A stretch of DNA of 6,306 bases, from contig DEEV01000097.1 of assembly GCA_002350445.1 (NCBI GenBank), forward strand, positions 1,857 through 8,162. The letters are read 5' to 3'. A program made the translations under genes and the position numbers. Below, in pieces: positions 6,222-6,306 of this stretch. The first letter of the stretch is position 1, and each line of letters starts with the position of its first letter. The stretch comes from Treponema sp. UBA2869 (GTDB lineage Bacteria; Spirochaetota; Spirochaetia; Treponematales; Treponemataceae). A model generated the notes under the pieces. It saw nothing but the letters and a program-made list of their open reading frames with translations. It had not been told where the DNA came from and did not search any database.

Positions 6222-6306
6222 TTAGCTCTTCTTTTATTAATGAATTTTTCCTTTATATTAACTTATTATAATGTATATTCTGTCTACCTAAGAACATCTA
6301 TTTTAG
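6222..6306 (+). other. AT-rich region after rodA, no gene recognised
   Basis: These 85 bases hold no supported coding region. There is a T-rich stretch (6245-6254) but no GC-rich stem before it, so no intrinsic terminator can be called. A perfect TATAAT occurs at 6267-6272, but the -35 position 17 bases upstream (TTTTTC region) is poor. It could be a promoter for a gene beyond the right edge or simply chance in AT-rich DNA. An ATG at 6240 opens a frame running off the edge but has no ribosome binding site. Confidence 0.5.
6267..6272 (+). promoter_or_regulatory. Possible -10 element downstream of rodA
   Basis: TATAAT is a full consensus -10 hexamer, but there is no good -35 partner at 16-18 bases and no extended TG. 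The hexamer on the opposite strand of the same stretch also reads TATAAT, so the direction is unclear. It would serve a gene outside the window. Confidence 0.2.

Noticed and set aside
6240..6306. Start of a further gene running off the right edge from ATG 6240
   Set aside because: There is no ribosome binding site, unlike most genes here, and the 22 visible codons show nothing recognisable.

Overview
The window carries one strand of tightly packed genes: the cell-wall elongation (elongasome) cluster mreB, mreC, mreD, mrdA (PBP2), rodA, preceded by the 3' end of a gene for a tetratricopeptide-repeat (TPR) protein. All six genes read on the + strand. The DNA is AT-rich, with strong AGGAG-type ribosome binding sites and an MreB containing IPESLAAAIGAK. 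Together with the mreBCD-mrdA-rodA order, this suggests a spirochaete, most likely a Treponema. From memory, T. pallidum has the same order (TP0497-TP0501). The species cannot be fixed from the window.

Layout: 2-541 is the TPR protein C-terminal part (5' end outside the window). 542-573 is a short gap with the mreB ribosome binding site; a possible promoter overlaps the TPR stop. 574-1611 is mreB, 1623-2495 mreC, 2499-3023 mreD, 3016-4902 mrdA (8-base overlap with mreD), and 4908-6221 rodA. 6222-6306 is an AT-rich tail with no convincing hairpin terminator and a lone TATAAT. Spacers between the five elongation genes are 11, 3, -8 and 5 bases, so they are almost certainly one coupled transcript.

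How the genes work together: MreB filaments on the inner membrane face organise the complex. MreC and MreD connect them to the periplasm and regulate synthesis. RodA (SEDS glycosyltransferase) polymerises lipid II into glycan, and PBP2 cross-links the stem peptides. All catalytic motifs are intact, so this is a functional locus, not a degraded one.

I see no previously undescribed system here. The points worth a second look are fine-scale: an apparent extra two-helix hairpin in RodA, a Cys/Cys/His/Cys set in PBP2 at the spacing of the known PBP2 zinc site, stop codons embedded in the next gene's Shine-Dalgarno region, the use of TAG by all five elongation genes, and an uncharacterised TPR protein immediately upstream.
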